A stretch of DNA of 64,000 bases from Leisingera daeponensis DSM 23529 (lineage in GTDB: Bacteria; Pseudomonadota; Alphaproteobacteria; Rhodobacterales; Rhodobacteraceae). Numbering within the stretch: position 1 is the stretch's first letter; each line of letters starts with the position of its first letter. This document shows positions 26,274-35,360 of this stretch, in pieces. The translations under genes and the position numbers were made by a program. The notes beneath the pieces were generated by a model. It did not search any database and was not told the origin of the DNA. It was given only the letters and a program-made list of their open reading frames with translations. The stretch lies in contig NZ_KI421500.1 in the NCBI RefSeq assembly GCF_000473145.1, forward strand, positions 2,133,725 through 2,197,724. Reading direction: 5' to 3'.

Positions 26274-27359
26274 TCAGCCCTCCCGCTTCTCAAAGTCGAT
26301 GCGCGGATCGACCAGCACATACATCAGGTCGGAGATGATGCCGACCACCAGGCTCATCAGGCCGAAGATGAACAGTGTGCCGAAGATCACCGGATAGTCG
26401 CGCGCGACCGCGGCCTCGAACCCCAGACGCCCCAGCCCGTCAAGCGAGAAGATCGTCTCGATGATCAGCGAGCCGGAGAAGAAGATGCCGATAAAGACCG
26501 ACGGAAACCCCGCGATCACGATCAGCATAGCGTTGCGGAATACATGGCCATAGAGCACCCGGTTCTCGCTCAGGCCCTTGGCGCGGGCTGTCATCACGTA
26601 TTGCTTCTTGATTTCATCCAGAAAGGAATTCTTGGTCAGCAGTGTCAGCGTCGCAAAGGCGCCGATGGTGGAGGCCAGCACCGGCAGCGCGATATGCCAG
26701 AAGTAGTCGCCGATCTTGCCCAAAAGGCTCAGCTGTTCCCAATTGTCCGACGTCAGCCCGCGCAGCGGGAAGATCTGCCAGTAGGAGCCGCCGGCAAACA
26801 GCACCAAGAGCATGATGGCAAAGAGGAACCCCGGGATCGCATAGGCCGCGATGATCACGCCGCTGGTCCAGGTGTCGAACGGCGAGCCGTCGCGCATCGC
26901 CTTGCGGATGCCCATCGGGATCGAGATCAGATAGGCGATCAGCGTCGACCACAGGCCGAGCGAGATCGAGACCGGCATCTTTTCCAGCACCAGCTCGGTC
27001 ACGCCGATCTTGCGGAAATAACTCTCGCCAAAGTCAAAGCGCACATAGTTCCACAGCATGGTCAGAAACCGCTCCAGCGGCGGCTTGTCGAGGCCGAACT
27101 GCTGTTCCAGTTCCTTGATCAGTTCCGGCGGCAGGCCTTGGCGGCCGGCATAGTTCTCATTGGCGCTGATCGCCTCGGTGCCAGCGTCGCCGCCGCCTCC
27201 GGCAAAGCCCTCGAACACATCGCCGCCGCCTTCAAGCTGGGCGATGATCTGCTCCACCGGGCCGCCGGGCACAAACTGCACCAGCGCAAAGTTCACCAGC
27301 AGGATGCCGAACAGCGTCGGTATCACCAAAAGCAGGCGTCGGAAGATATAAGCTGCCAT
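26274..27359 (-). CDS. yejB: Peptide ABC transporter permease (YejB-like)
   Basis: This 361-residue permease of the DppB/OppB type begins [21 protein letters not shown]. It carries the YejB-type insert [20 protein letters not shown] in the first periplasmic loop and the ATPase-contact segment [19 protein letters not shown]. The ending [11 protein letters not shown] is also typical. It pairs with YejE to form the membrane channel, and begins 9 bases after yejA. Confidence 0.94.
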   Translation of the reverse strand: MAAYIFRRLLLVIPTLFGILLVNFALVQFVPGGPVEQIIAQLEGGGDVFEGFAGGGGDAGTEAISANENYAGRQGLPPELIKELEQQFGLDKPPLERFLTMLWNYVRFDFGESYFRKIGVTELVLEKMPVSISLGLWSTLIAYLISIPMGIRKAMRDGSPFDTWTSGVIIAAYAIPGFLFAIMLLVLFAGGSYWQIFPLRGLTSDNWEQLSLLGKIGDYFWHIALPVLASTIGAFATLTLLTKNSFLDEIKKQYVMTARAKGLSENRVLYGHVFRNAMLIVIAGFPSVFIGIFFSGSLIIETIFSLDGLGRLGFEAAVARDYPVIFGTLFIFGLMSLVVGIISDLMYVLVDPRIDFEKREG

Positions 27360-27368
27360 GTCTGTGTC

Positions 27369-29282
27369 TTACCGCAGAGCGCCAGCGGACTTAAGCTCGG
27401 CCTCCCGGGCGGCGTCGATCCACCACAGATCCAGCACCCCCGTGTTATACGGCGGCAGGTTTTCCGGGTGGCGGTACATGTCCCAATAGGCGATCCAGTT
27501 CACGTCCAGATACCACGTCGGCACCATAAACCGCTTGGCGCGCAGCACCCGGTCCAGCGCGCGGGCGTTGGCGCGCAGCTCTTCCTGGGTTTCGGCGTTT
27601 ACAATATTGCCGATCAGAGCATCCACCGCCGGATCGGCCAGGCCTGCGGGGTTGAACACCGAATACTCATGCGCTTCGGAACCGAAATACTGATAAAGGC
27701 CGGTCGAAGGCTCCAGCGACATCGGATAGGCATGGGAGATGATGTCGAACTCCTTCTCCCGGCGGCGGCTGGTGTACTGGGCATAGTCCACCCGGTTCAG
27801 CACCGCATCCACCCCCATGGTGCGCAGGTTGCTGATATAGGGCTGCACGATCCTCTCGATTGTCGGGCTGTCGGCCAGGAACTCCACCTTCAGCGGTTCG
27901 CCGTCCGCGTTGCGGCGCATCCCATCATCGCCAACCGTCCAGCCGGCCTCTTCCAGCAGCTTCATTGCCCGGCGCAGGTTCTTGCGGTCGCCGGGGCGCG
28001 ACGCTTGGGAGCTATGCGCCATCACCGGCTCCGAGGTCAGAACTGTCGGGTCGATCTGATCACCCAGCGCTTCCAGCACCTCTTTCTCGCGGCCCTCCGG
28101 CAGCCCCTTGGCCGCAAGCGGAGAATCCTGCCAGAAGGACGAACGGTGGCGGAACAGCCCGTATTGCAGGCTATCGTTGGTCCATTCGAAGTTGAACGCC
28201 AGCTGCAGCGCCTCGCGCACGCGTATGTCCTGGAATTTAGGCTTCAAGAGGTTCATCACAAAGCCGTTGGCGGCCGGCACGTTGCCGTCGGGGATTTCAC
28301 CCTTGACCACCTGGCCCTTTTCCACCGCGGCGAAGTCATAGGCGGTTGCCCAGCTTTTGGAGTTGTTCTCGGGGCGCAAGGTGTAAACGCCCGCCTTGAA
28401 CCCCTCCATCGCGGCGATTGCGTCGCCGAAATACTCCACCCGGATGCGGTCATAGTTGTGGCGGCCTACGTTCACGTTCAGGTCCGCGCCCCAATAATCG
28501 GGGTTGCGCTTGTAGGTGATGCGCTGGTTCACCTCGGCGCTTTCCAGCACGTAGGGGCCGGAGCCGATGCCCGGATCCAGCCGCGGCTCATCCAGACGGC
28601 GGTTCTCCGGGTCGGCCTCGAACCAGGCCTTGGAGAAGACCGGCGTGCCGCCAACTTGAGTGATCATCGCCCGGCGCGGAAAGTCCGGGGAGAAGTGGAA
28701 TTTCACCCGGTGCGGGCTCAGCGCCTCGGCCTTGGGGATGCGTTTGCGCACCGCCTCCGCATAGGATTTCAGCCCCTGGTCCAGCAGGATGTTGTGGGAA
28801 AACACCACATCCTCAGCAGTGACCGCGGTGCCGTCGGAAAACTTTGCCTCAGGCCGCAGGTTGAAAATCACCCAATCCTGGCTTTCGGGGTATTCCAGGC
28901 TCTCGGCGATCAGCCCGTAATAGGAGCCCGGCTCATCATAAGATTCCACCAGCAGGCTTTCGAAATGGTCCGAAGACAGCGCCCCGGCCCGCCCCTTGCG
29001 GGTGAAGGGGTTCATGCTGTCAAACGTGCCCACGGCGGAGATCGACAGTTCACCGCCTTTGGGCGCGTCCGGGTTAACGTAGTCGAAACGGGCAAAGCCC
29101 TCCGGGTATTTCAACTCACCGAATTCGGCAAAGCCATGGCTTTTGATGACGGTTTCTTCCGCCTTGGCCAGCGTGGCCGCCGCCAGTGCCAGAACAACCC
29201 CCAAGGCCAACGCCGCCGCGGCCTGCAGCGGGTTCGCCCTGTCTTTCACGCGCACGCGTGCCGCAGCTCGAGCGGTTTTCAT
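27369..29282 (-). CDS. yejA: Periplasmic peptide-binding protein (YejA-like, SBP family 5)
   Basis: This 637-residue solute-binding protein has an N-terminal signal peptide (hydrophobic ALALGVVLALAAATLAKAEE). The opening of the mature region, HGFAEFGELKYPEGFARFDYVNPDAPKGG (spread over residues 50-80), and YNTGVLDLWW near the end are typical of YejA. It captures oligopeptides for YejBEF. It is first in the operon; about 215 bases separate it from the divergent DUF333 gene. Confidence 0.93.
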   Translation of the reverse strand: MKTARAAARVRVKDRANPLQAAAALALGVVLALAAATLAKAEETVIKSHGFAEFGELKYPEGFARFDYVNPDAPKGGELSISAVGTFDSMNPFTRKGRAGALSSDHFESLLVESYDEPGSYYGLIAESLEYPESQDWVIFNLRPEAKFSDGTAVTAEDVVFSHNILLDQGLKSYAEAVRKRIPKAEALSPHRVKFHFSPDFPRRAMITQVGGTPVFSKAWFEADPENRRLDEPRLDPGIGSGPYVLESAEVNQRITYKRNPDYWGADLNVNVGRHNYDRIRVEYFGDAIAAMEGFKAGVYTLRPENNSKSWATAYDFAAVEKGQVVKGEIPDGNVPAANGFVMNLLKPKFQDIRVREALQLAFNFEWTNDSLQYGLFRHRSSFWQDSPLAAKGLPEGREKEVLEALGDQIDPTVLTSEPVMAHSSQASRPGDRKNLRRAMKLLEEAGWTVGDDGMRRNADGEPLKVEFLADSPTIERIVQPYISNLRTMGVDAVLNRVDYAQYTSRRREKEFDIISHAYPMSLEPSTGLYQYFGSEAHEYSVFNPAGLADPAVDALIGNIVNAETQEELRANARALDRVLRAKRFMVPTWYLDVNWIAYWDMYRHPENLPPYNTGVLDLWWIDAAREAELKSAGALR

Positions 29283-29499
29283 CTGCCATGACCTCCTTTG
29301 CCCGGAACTTCGGCCCGGATTTCTGCCCTCAAGCTAATGTCCGGGGGCGGTAACATTCAAGTTGAGATTGGGTGATTGGCAAAGTGTTCTGGGCATAAAG
29401 CAGCCGAAACAATGACCTGCGCGCCGCCGCGCTTGCGCGAAATAAAATTACCTGCCAGCCTCATATCACAATTGCGTTATAGAATGAGGGAGTCTGCCG

Positions 29500-29736
29500 A
29501 TGCTGAAACCAATGAAATTTGCCGCGCTTGCGGTTGCCGGAGCCGCCGCGCTCAGCGCCTGCGCCCAGCAGGAAGAGGAAGTGGTCTACACCAGCCCGGA
29601 AGAGGCCTATTGCGTGCAGGCCGGCGGCCAGTACGTGCTGCGCAGCGGCAAGTCCGGCACGATCGGCGTCTGCATTCTGCCCGACGGCCAGGAGCGCGAT
29701 GCGCTGGCCTATTACCGGGAAAACAACCCGGCCTGA
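29500..29736 (+). CDS. DUF333 family small lipoprotein
   Basis: This 78-residue protein has a lipoprotein signal ending LSAC with the lipidated Cys at about residue 21. The mature part contains two further Cys in AYCVQAGGQYVLRSGKSGTIGVCILPDG, the DUF333 pattern, and ends YYRENNPA. It is likely attached to a membrane in the periplasm. Its role is unknown; some homologues are loosely called hemolysins. A strong terminator follows 24 bases later, so it is monocistronic. Confidence 0.85.
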   Translation: MLKPMKFAALAVAGAAALSACAQQEEEVVYTSPEEAYCVQAGGQYVLRSGKSGTIGVCILPDGQERDALAYYRENNPA

Positions 29737-29760
29737 GCCGGCACCGCCCTGCCAGGCGCG

Positions 29761-29793
29761 AAAAAAGCCGCTGCAAACCGCAGCGGCTTCTTT
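29761..29793 (+). terminator. Rho-independent terminator after the DUF333 gene
   Basis: AAAAAAGCCGCTG and CAGCGGCTTCTTTATT flank a short loop. A-rich and T-rich flanks suggest use by the convergent cytochrome gene too. Confidence 0.88.
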
Positions 29794-29820
29794 ATTGGAT
29801 AGCTGGGACAGCGGTCCGGA

Positions 29821-30327
29821 TCAGTCGTCCAGGCTGTCCAGATAGGCGATAAGATCCACCCGGTCGCTTTGCTTGCTCAGGCCGGAGAAGGACATGGTGG
29901 TGCCGGAGGCATAGGCCGACGGCTTGGCCAGAAACGCGTCCAGTTCTTCCGGGGTCCAGGCGCCTTCGAGGCTGGTCAGCGCGCCGGAATAGCCAAAGCC
30001 CGCTGCGGAGGCGATGTCGCGGCCAACCACGCCGTAAAGATACGGGCCGGTTGCGTTGGCGCCATCTGCCAGCTTGTGGCAGGCGGAGCATTTCTTGAAC
30101 ACCTTGGCGCCTTTGGCTGCGTCGGCGGCGGCCATCAGCTCTGCAAAGCTGACTTCCGGCTCATCGCTGCCGGCGCCTTCGTCGGTGGCAACTTCGATCA
30201 CATAGGAAGCCTCACCGTGGCTGTCCATGTGATACAGTACTTCTGCGCCCCATTTGCCCAGAAGGAATACCAGGAACGCGCCGCAGAGGCCTGCGGTCGC
30301 TTTGGTGAGGGTCATCGTGTCAAACAT
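29821..30327 (-). CDS. Membrane-anchored class I cytochrome c (CycM-like)
   Basis: The protein has 168 residues from the ATG at 30325-30327. It has an uncleaved N-terminal helix (ATAGLCGAFLVFLLGKWG), a linker rich in acidic residues, then one heme c domain with KKCSACHKLADG and a distal Met in SGTTMSFSGL. The layout matches CycM/c552-type cytochromes that carry electrons from the bc1 complex to terminal oxidases. The frame extends upstream of 30327 toward pheA, but that part has no family support. It is divergent from pheA. Confidence 0.9.
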   Translation of the reverse strand: MFDTMTLTKATAGLCGAFLVFLLGKWGAEVLYHMDSHGEASYVIEVATDEGAGSDEPEVSFAELMAAADAAKGAKVFKKCSACHKLADGANATGPYLYGVVGRDIASAAGFGYSGALTSLEGAWTPEELDAFLAKPSAYASGTTMSFSGLSKQSDRVDLIAYLDSLDD

Positions 30328-30445
30328 GATCGCGAGTCCATTTAGCTGTCTGCTGGGGTGTCTAAGGCTTCCCCTTGCAAGTGGCAAGGTATAGACAGCG
30401 CGACGAAACGCCCAAATCTTGAAGTTTTGCACGGGGAACACACCC

Positions 30446-31279
30446 ATGAGCCGCAAAATCGCCATTCAGGGGGAGCTTGGCTCCTACAGCCACGAGGCCT
30501 GCCGCATTGCCCGCCCCGGCATGGAGGTGCTGCCCTGCCGCACGTTCGAGGACATTCTGGAGGCCGTGCGCAGCGGCGAGGCGGAACAGGCAATGCTGCC
30601 GGTGGAGAACTCTACTTACGGCCGCGTCGCCGACAGCCACAGGCTGTTGCCGCACAGCGGGCTTCACATCATCGACGAGGCATTCGTGCGGGTGCATATC
30701 AACCTGCTGGCGGTGCCGGGGGCGAAACTGGAGGACATCCGCGAGGCGCATTCGCATCTGGTGCTGCTGCCGCAATGCGCCACCTTCCTGCGAAAGCACG
30801 GCATCCGCGGCCGCGTCAGCCCCGACAACGCCCGCGCTGCCCGTGACGTGGCCGAGGCCGGCGACATCCACTCCGCTGCGCTGGCGAGCGAACTGGCCGG
30901 CGAGATCTACGGTCTGGAGGTGCTGGCCCGCCACATCGAGGATAACGGCGACAACACCACACGTTTCCTGATCATGGCGAAGGACATCGACTATACCCGC
31001 CGCGGTGCCCACAACATGATCACCAGTTTCGTATTCCAGGTGCGCAACATCCCGGCCGCGCTCTACAAGGCGATGGGCGGCTTTGCCACCAACGGCATCA
31101 ACATGACGAAACTGGAGAGCTACATGGTGGACGGCTCGTTCACCGCCACCCAGTTTTACGCCGATATCGAAGGCCACCCCGATGATGCCAATGTGCAGCT
31201 GGCAATGGACGAGCTGAGCTATTTCACCACCAATGTGGAAATCCTCGGCGTTTATCCGGCAGACAACGGCCGGTTCTGA
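30446..31279 (+). CDS. pheA: Prephenate dehydratase with C-terminal ACT domain
   Basis: This 277-residue cytoplasmic enzyme converts prephenate to phenylpyruvate in phenylalanine synthesis. The catalytic domain begins KIAIQGELGSYSHEAC and contains MLPVENSTYGRV and the catalytic Thr-Arg-Phe in DNTTRFLIMA. The C-terminal ACT domain, for phenylalanine feedback, has VRNIPAALYKAMGGFATNGINMTKLESY; the usual ESRP motif reads ESYM here. It is a stand-alone dehydratase without a chorismate mutase domain. Start at 30446 is chosen because upstream residues (MKFCTGNTP) do not fit the family. Confidence 0.95.
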   Translation: MSRKIAIQGELGSYSHEACRIARPGMEVLPCRTFEDILEAVRSGEAEQAMLPVENSTYGRVADSHRLLPHSGLHIIDEAFVRVHINLLAVPGAKLEDIREAHSHLVLLPQCATFLRKHGIRGRVSPDNARAARDVAEAGDIHSAALASELAGEIYGLEVLARHIEDNGDNTTRFLIMAKDIDYTRRGAHNMITSFVFQVRNIPAALYKAMGGFATNGINMTKLESYMVDGSFTATQFYADIEGHPDDANVQLAMDELSYFTTNVEILGVYPADNGRF

Positions 31280-31440
31280 GCGCAAAACGGCTGAGGGGCT
31301 TTGCCCCTCTTGGCCTCACGGCCAATTCACCCCAGGATATTTTCAGCCAGATGAAGCAGCGGATCCCGCCGCGCGGCAGCGCGGCGCCGGGCCCAACGGC
31401 GGCGGTGCAATCTTTGATTGCGCCGAAGCGGGCGGGAGGG
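31280..31440. repeat. Composite intergenic repeat after pheA
   Basis: GGGGCTTTGCCCCTCTTGGCC, then TCACGGCCAATTCACCCC, then AGGATATTTTCAGCCAGATG form a block closely matching 46300-46360. It is followed at about 31365-31440 by a REP-like block (CGGGCCCAACGGCGGCGG to GCGGGCGGGAGGGG) of the type at 3899-4015. Confidence 0.65.
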
Positions 31441-31474
31441 GTTCCGGTCTGCATTCTGTGCGGGGGAGTAAAGT

Positions 31475-31568
31475 GAGAGGCTGGACATCGACCCAAGCGG
31501 GGCTCGTTGTGGCTGCTTCCTTCCGGACCTGACCAGGTTGGCGAGGCGCCTGCCCGCGCCAACCTCTC
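31475..31568 (-). ncRNA. ffs: Signal recognition particle RNA (4.5S-type, small bacterial form)
   Basis: Read leftward, the region contains GGTCAGGTCCGGAAGGAAGC followed by AGCC, the invariant SRP domain IV loop that binds Ffh. Closing arms GAGAGG and CCTCTC mark the ends at 31563-31568 and 31475-31480, giving about 94 bases. Inner arms GGTTGGCGCGGG and AGGCGCCTCGCCAACC extend the hairpin. The RNA works with Ffh and FtsY to target membrane proteins. Exact ends are inferred from pairing. Confidence 0.95.
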
Positions 31569-31632
31569 GAATCCCGATATAAGGACCGCCGCCGGGAATG
31601 GCAAGGGCCGTGCCCGGACTGCGGTCACAGGC

Positions 31633-33489
31633 TCAAAGGTGCAGTTCAATCTCCCAGAAGCCGCCGCTGCCGAACCCGCGCGGCTCTGCCAGCCCGGCAG
31701 GCAGCTCGTCCAGATGCGCAGCCGCGCCCGGCCCGGTCACAGCCACCGCGCTGGTGCCGGGCATCGCCGCCAGCTGCCAGGGATAGGGCGCCTCTGCCAG
31801 CGGGTCCGGCGGCAGCTGCCCGGCGATATAGTCGCGCACCGCCTGGCGGATCCGCATCGGCGCCAGCGGCAGCTCCTCCGCCGCGTGCAGCATCCGGAAA
31901 CTGCCGCCACCGCTGACCCGGTAACTGTTGGCGGCGACCGCAAAGCGCTGCTCCGGCGCCACCGGGCGGCCGTTCCAGCTGAGATCGAGGACCCGCTGCG
32001 CCGAGGGATTGATGCACTCCCCGCTGGCGGAATAGCGCGGCGGCTGCGACAGGCAGATCTGATAGGTCAGCCCGAAGATCACATCGAAATGGTGCCCCGC
32101 CCGCTGCGGATCGGCCAGCAATGTGCCGCGGCTGCCGGGCGCGACCTGGTTGAACAGCCCCGCCGACATCTCCAGCCACTCCCGCAGCTGCGCCCCGGTG
32201 ACGGCAACCACCCGCAGCTCGTTCGGGAACACCTGCAGATCCGCAATATTGCGGGCGCACAGCTCCCCGGCTGCGATGTCGGTATAATAATGCGGTCCGG
32301 AGCGGCCGCCGAACTTGCACGGCGCCGCCGCAGACAGCAGCGGCAGGGCTTCCGCCGCGGTGCCGCGCAGCAAGGGCCGCACCGCAGCCGCCTGGGCGCT
32401 GGCGACCAGCGCGAGACCCCGGTCGGGCGCAAAGAAGGTGAAATAGGAATGCATCGCCACAGGGCTGTAGCCCGCGGGCTGCCGCATCCGCTCCAGGGTG
32501 CGGGCATGATCCGCCGCCAGCGCCCGGGTGAAGCTTGGCTCCTCCTTCGCCAGCGGCACAGCAGCACCGGAGCGCCCCGTCTGCGCCACCGGCCGCAGGC
32601 TGGCGCTGCCGCCGGCGGGCCGCCAGCCCGCCTCGCCGTACTCCAGCTCCAGGCTGATCACCCCCAGATGCGATCCATGCGCCCCCGGCATCACCACCGG
32701 TTTGGCGAAGGCGTGCTCCTTTCCGGGCAGTGTCAGATGGGTATGGCCGCCCACCACCGCGTCGATCCCAGGCAGCGCCGCCAGCTGCTCCAGCGCGTTC
32801 TCGCTGCTGTCCGCACCGGTCCCGGCAGCAATCCCGGTGTGCGCCAGCGCCAGCACCAGATCGCAGCCCTGCTCCCTCAGCCGCCGGGCCTCACCCTCGG
32901 CGGTCTCCACGATGCCCGTTGCGGCCAGCGGAACCTCCAGCGCCCGGCCGCACCAGATCAGCGTCTGCGGCGGCAGCACCGACAGCAGCCCGATCCGCAC
33001 CGGCGGCAGCCCGGGGCACCCCGGGATCTGCCGTTCGAGCACCGCTGTTTTTGTAAAAGGCAGATCAATTTCCGCCTGCACGGCGGTCAGGTTAGAGCAC
33101 AGCACGGGGCACGGCATGTCCCGCAGCACCCCGGCCAGCGCCGCAAGGCCAAAGTCAAAGTCGTGATTGCCCAGGCCCGCCGCGTCATATTCCAGCACCT
33201 GAAATGCTCGTGCCAGCGGATGCGGCCCCGGGGCACCAGGCACGATATCCCCCAGCGGCGACCCCTGAAGGCCATCACCATTGTCGACCAGGATGCAGGC
33301 CGCGCCCTGATCCGCCGCCTCGGCCCGCGCCTGGCGGATCAGGCTGGCCACGCGGGACAGGCCTATGGCCGGGTCCGGACGGTCGGCATAGTAGTCGTGG
33401 CTCAGCAGGTTGCAGTGCAGGTCCGTGGTCGCCAGCACGTGCAGCACCCCAGCGGGCCGGGCCTCCGGAGTTCCTGCCCCGCCTGTCAT
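31633..33489 (-). CDS. Bifunctional 2',3'-cyclic-nucleotide 2'-phosphodiesterase/3'-nucleotidase (CpdB-like)
   Basis: The N-terminal half is a metallophosphatase with all metal-binding blocks: ATTDLHCNLL, LVDNGDGLQGSPLG, GLGNHDFDFGL, LALAHTGIA and VVGGHTHLTLPG. The C-terminal half is the 5'-nucleotidase substrate domain, including VTGAQLREWLEMSAGLFNQ and FDVIFGLTYQI. Homologues hydrolyse 2',3'-cyclic nucleotides and 3'-nucleotides. No signal peptide is visible, unlike periplasmic E. coli CpdB. The start is unclear: ATG 33489 (618 residues) is used; in-frame starts at 33537, 33564 and TTG 33591 also exist. Confidence 0.87.
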   Translation of the reverse strand: MTGGAGTPEARPAGVLHVLATTDLHCNLLSHDYYADRPDPAIGLSRVASLIRQARAEAADQGAACILVDNGDGLQGSPLGDIVPGAPGPHPLARAFQVLEYDAAGLGNHDFDFGLAALAGVLRDMPCPVLCSNLTAVQAEIDLPFTKTAVLERQIPGCPGLPPVRIGLLSVLPPQTLIWCGRALEVPLAATGIVETAEGEARRLREQGCDLVLALAHTGIAAGTGADSSENALEQLAALPGIDAVVGGHTHLTLPGKEHAFAKPVVMPGAHGSHLGVISLELEYGEAGWRPAGGSASLRPVAQTGRSGAAVPLAKEEPSFTRALAADHARTLERMRQPAGYSPVAMHSYFTFFAPDRGLALVASAQAAAVRPLLRGTAAEALPLLSAAAPCKFGGRSGPHYYTDIAAGELCARNIADLQVFPNELRVVAVTGAQLREWLEMSAGLFNQVAPGSRGTLLADPQRAGHHFDVIFGLTYQICLSQPPRYSASGECINPSAQRVLDLSWNGRPVAPEQRFAVAANSYRVSGGGSFRMLHAAEELPLAPMRIRQAVRDYIAGQLPPDPLAEAPYPWQLAAMPGTSAVAVTGPGAAAHLDELPAGLAEPRGFGSGGFWEIELHL

Positions 33490-33824
33490 GTCCGAATCTC
33501 TGCTGACACCGCCTGCCCGCCGCTCTTTCCGCACCATTCGGTGCCATTCTTGATTGGCGGCCATTTGAATCAGCGTTCTAAGGATTTGCAATAACTCCTT
33601 TTAGAGGCCTGTTAACTTTTTCGCGCCGCCCCCTGTCCTGCGGCACAGTTGCACCATGGTTTGCAGGCGAAAGCCCGCGCAGCGGCCGGGAAGGTGTGGC
33701 GGCGCAGCGACAGGCAAGCGCAGATCGCAGCGGAATGCTGGCACCGCCTGCGGCACACTGTCATGGATTGCATCGTTTCATCCGGCAGCCGCGGCTGCCT
33801 GCCGCCAGTCAAAGGAGAGCTGCC

Positions 33825-34811
33825 ATGAAACGCGCAGAACAGGTGACTTTCGGCGGCGGCGGCGGTCTGGACCGCGCCGCGCATCTGCGCACCGACCCGG
33901 CAGCGCTGGACGCCGCCTGGCGCAGCCCGCAAGCTCAGGTGCTGCTGATGTGGCGCGGCAAACCGCTGACCCTCCGCGCTGAAGACACCGGCCTTCCCTG
34001 CGGTCTGGCCTGGACCGCGCCGGACCACCCGCTGGCCGCCAGCCGCAAGGACACGGCGCTGTTCCTTGGCCTCACCCCTGGCGGCGCCCCCTGCTTTGCC
34101 TGCGATATCAGCGGCTGGCAGCCCGAAGACCTGGACCCGGACGCGCTCAACAGCTTTGCCGATGCCAGCGAACAGCAGCACCCGGATCTGCCGCCCGCCC
34201 ATGTGTTTGCCGAACTGCGCCGGGTGATGACCCGCCTGACGCCGCTGGAGGCCGAACTGGCCTCCACCGCCAAGGCGATGCTGGCCTGGCACCGCAGCCA
34301 CCGGTTCTGCGCCTGCTGCGGTGCGCCCAGCGATGTGGCGCAAGCGGGCTGGCAGCGCATCTGCCCGGCCTGCAAGGCACCCCACTTCCCGCGCACCGAC
34401 CCGGTTGTGATCATGCTGATCACCCATGGAGACTCAGTGCTGATGGGCCGCTCGCCCGGCTGGCCCGAAGGGATGTATTCGCTGCTCGCAGGCTTTGTCG
34501 AACCCGGTGAGACGCTGGAGGCCGCGGTGCGCCGCGAGGTGCTGGAGGAAACCGGCGTCAAGGTCGGCCGCGTCAGCTACCTCTCCTCGCAGCCTTGGGC
34601 CTTTCCGATGTCGCTGATGTTCGGCTGCGCAGGCGAGGCGCTGAGCCGCGGCATCACCATCGATCCGTCCGAGATCGAAGACGCGCTGTGGGTCAGCCGC
34701 CAGGAGATGATGACCGTCTTTGCAGGCGAACACCCGGTGCTGAAGCCCGCGCGGGAAGGGGCGATTGCCCATTTTCTGCTGAAGAACTGGCTTGCGGACA
34801 CGCTGGACTAG
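33825..34811 (+). CDS. nudC: NADH pyrophosphatase / NAD-RNA decapping Nudix hydrolase NudC
   Basis: This 328-residue protein starts at ATG 33825 with AAAGGAGAG upstream. Its order is an N-terminal NUDIX-like domain, a zinc ribbon (FCACCGAPS ... ICPACKAPHFPRTDP), and a Nudix domain with GFVEPGETLEAAVRREVLEE continuing TGV, the complete Nudix box. The SQPWAFPMSLM segment after the box is the NudC-specific SQPWPFPxS motif. It hydrolyses NADH and removes NAD caps from RNA. An SRPBCC gene follows 57 bases downstream. Confidence 0.95.
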   Translation: MKRAEQVTFGGGGGLDRAAHLRTDPAALDAAWRSPQAQVLLMWRGKPLTLRAEDTGLPCGLAWTAPDHPLAASRKDTALFLGLTPGGAPCFACDISGWQPEDLDPDALNSFADASEQQHPDLPPAHVFAELRRVMTRLTPLEAELASTAKAMLAWHRSHRFCACCGAPSDVAQAGWQRICPACKAPHFPRTDPVVIMLITHGDSVLMGRSPGWPEGMYSLLAGFVEPGETLEAAVRREVLEETGVKVGRVSYLSSQPWAFPMSLMFGCAGEALSRGITIDPSEIEDALWVSRQEMMTVFAGEHPVLKPAREGAIAHFLLKNWLADTLD

Positions 34812-34868
34812 GGCGCATATTGCCCCAAAGCGCACCGCAGCCGGACGGCGCAGCTGAGGCAGGCAGAC

Positions 34869-35336
34869 ATGAAGTTTGAAAGCAAAGAAGATATCGAGGC
34901 CCCGATTGCAGAGGTTTTCGGCGCAATCTCCGATTTTGAGCTGATGGAGCGCTCCGCCCTGCGCCGCGGCGTCGAGCTGCAGCGCACCGGCGACCTCTCC
35001 CGGCCTGAGAACGGCCTGGCTTGGGATCTGAACTTCAGCTTCCGCGGCAAGCCGCGCGAGATCCGGCTGACGCTGGTGTCCTATACGCCGGATACCGGGC
35101 TGACCCTGACCGGCAGCGGCAGCGGCATCGACGGACGGATGGAAATCGAACTGCTGGCGCTGTCGCCGCAGCGGACCCGGATGTCGGTGCAGCTGGACCT
35201 TTCACCTGCCAATCTGACCGGACGCCTGCTGGTGCAGTCGTTGAAGCTTGCGCGCAGCAAGCTGACCAGCCGGTTCAAACTGCGGCTGGCGGAATTCGCC
35301 AAATTCACCGAAGAGCGGCTGAAACGCACCGCCTAA
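34869..35336 (+). CDS. SRPBCC (START-like) family protein
   Basis: This 155-residue protein starts MKFESKEDIEAPIAEVFGAI, the usual first strand and helix of the SRPBCC fold, and continues with alternating strands and a C-terminal helix rich in Lys/Arg (SLKLARSKLTSRFKLRLAEF). The fold binds hydrophobic ligands in a cavity; the ligand here is unknown. It follows nudC in the same direction by 57 bases and may be co-transcribed. Confidence 0.8.
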   Translation: MKFESKEDIEAPIAEVFGAISDFELMERSALRRGVELQRTGDLSRPENGLAWDLNFSFRGKPREIRLTLVSYTPDTGLTLTGSGSGIDGRMEIELLALSPQRTRMSVQLDLSPANLTGRLLVQSLKLARSKLTSRFKLRLAEFAKFTEERLKRTA

Positions 35337-35360
35337 GCCGCTGCGCCGCGCCGGAACGGG

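Noticed and set aside
26544..29291. A 915-residue open frame on the plus strand
   Set aside because: It is the antisense of yejB and yejA, whose protein families are clear. Its His/Gln/Arg-rich composition is typical of the complement of GC-rich codons.
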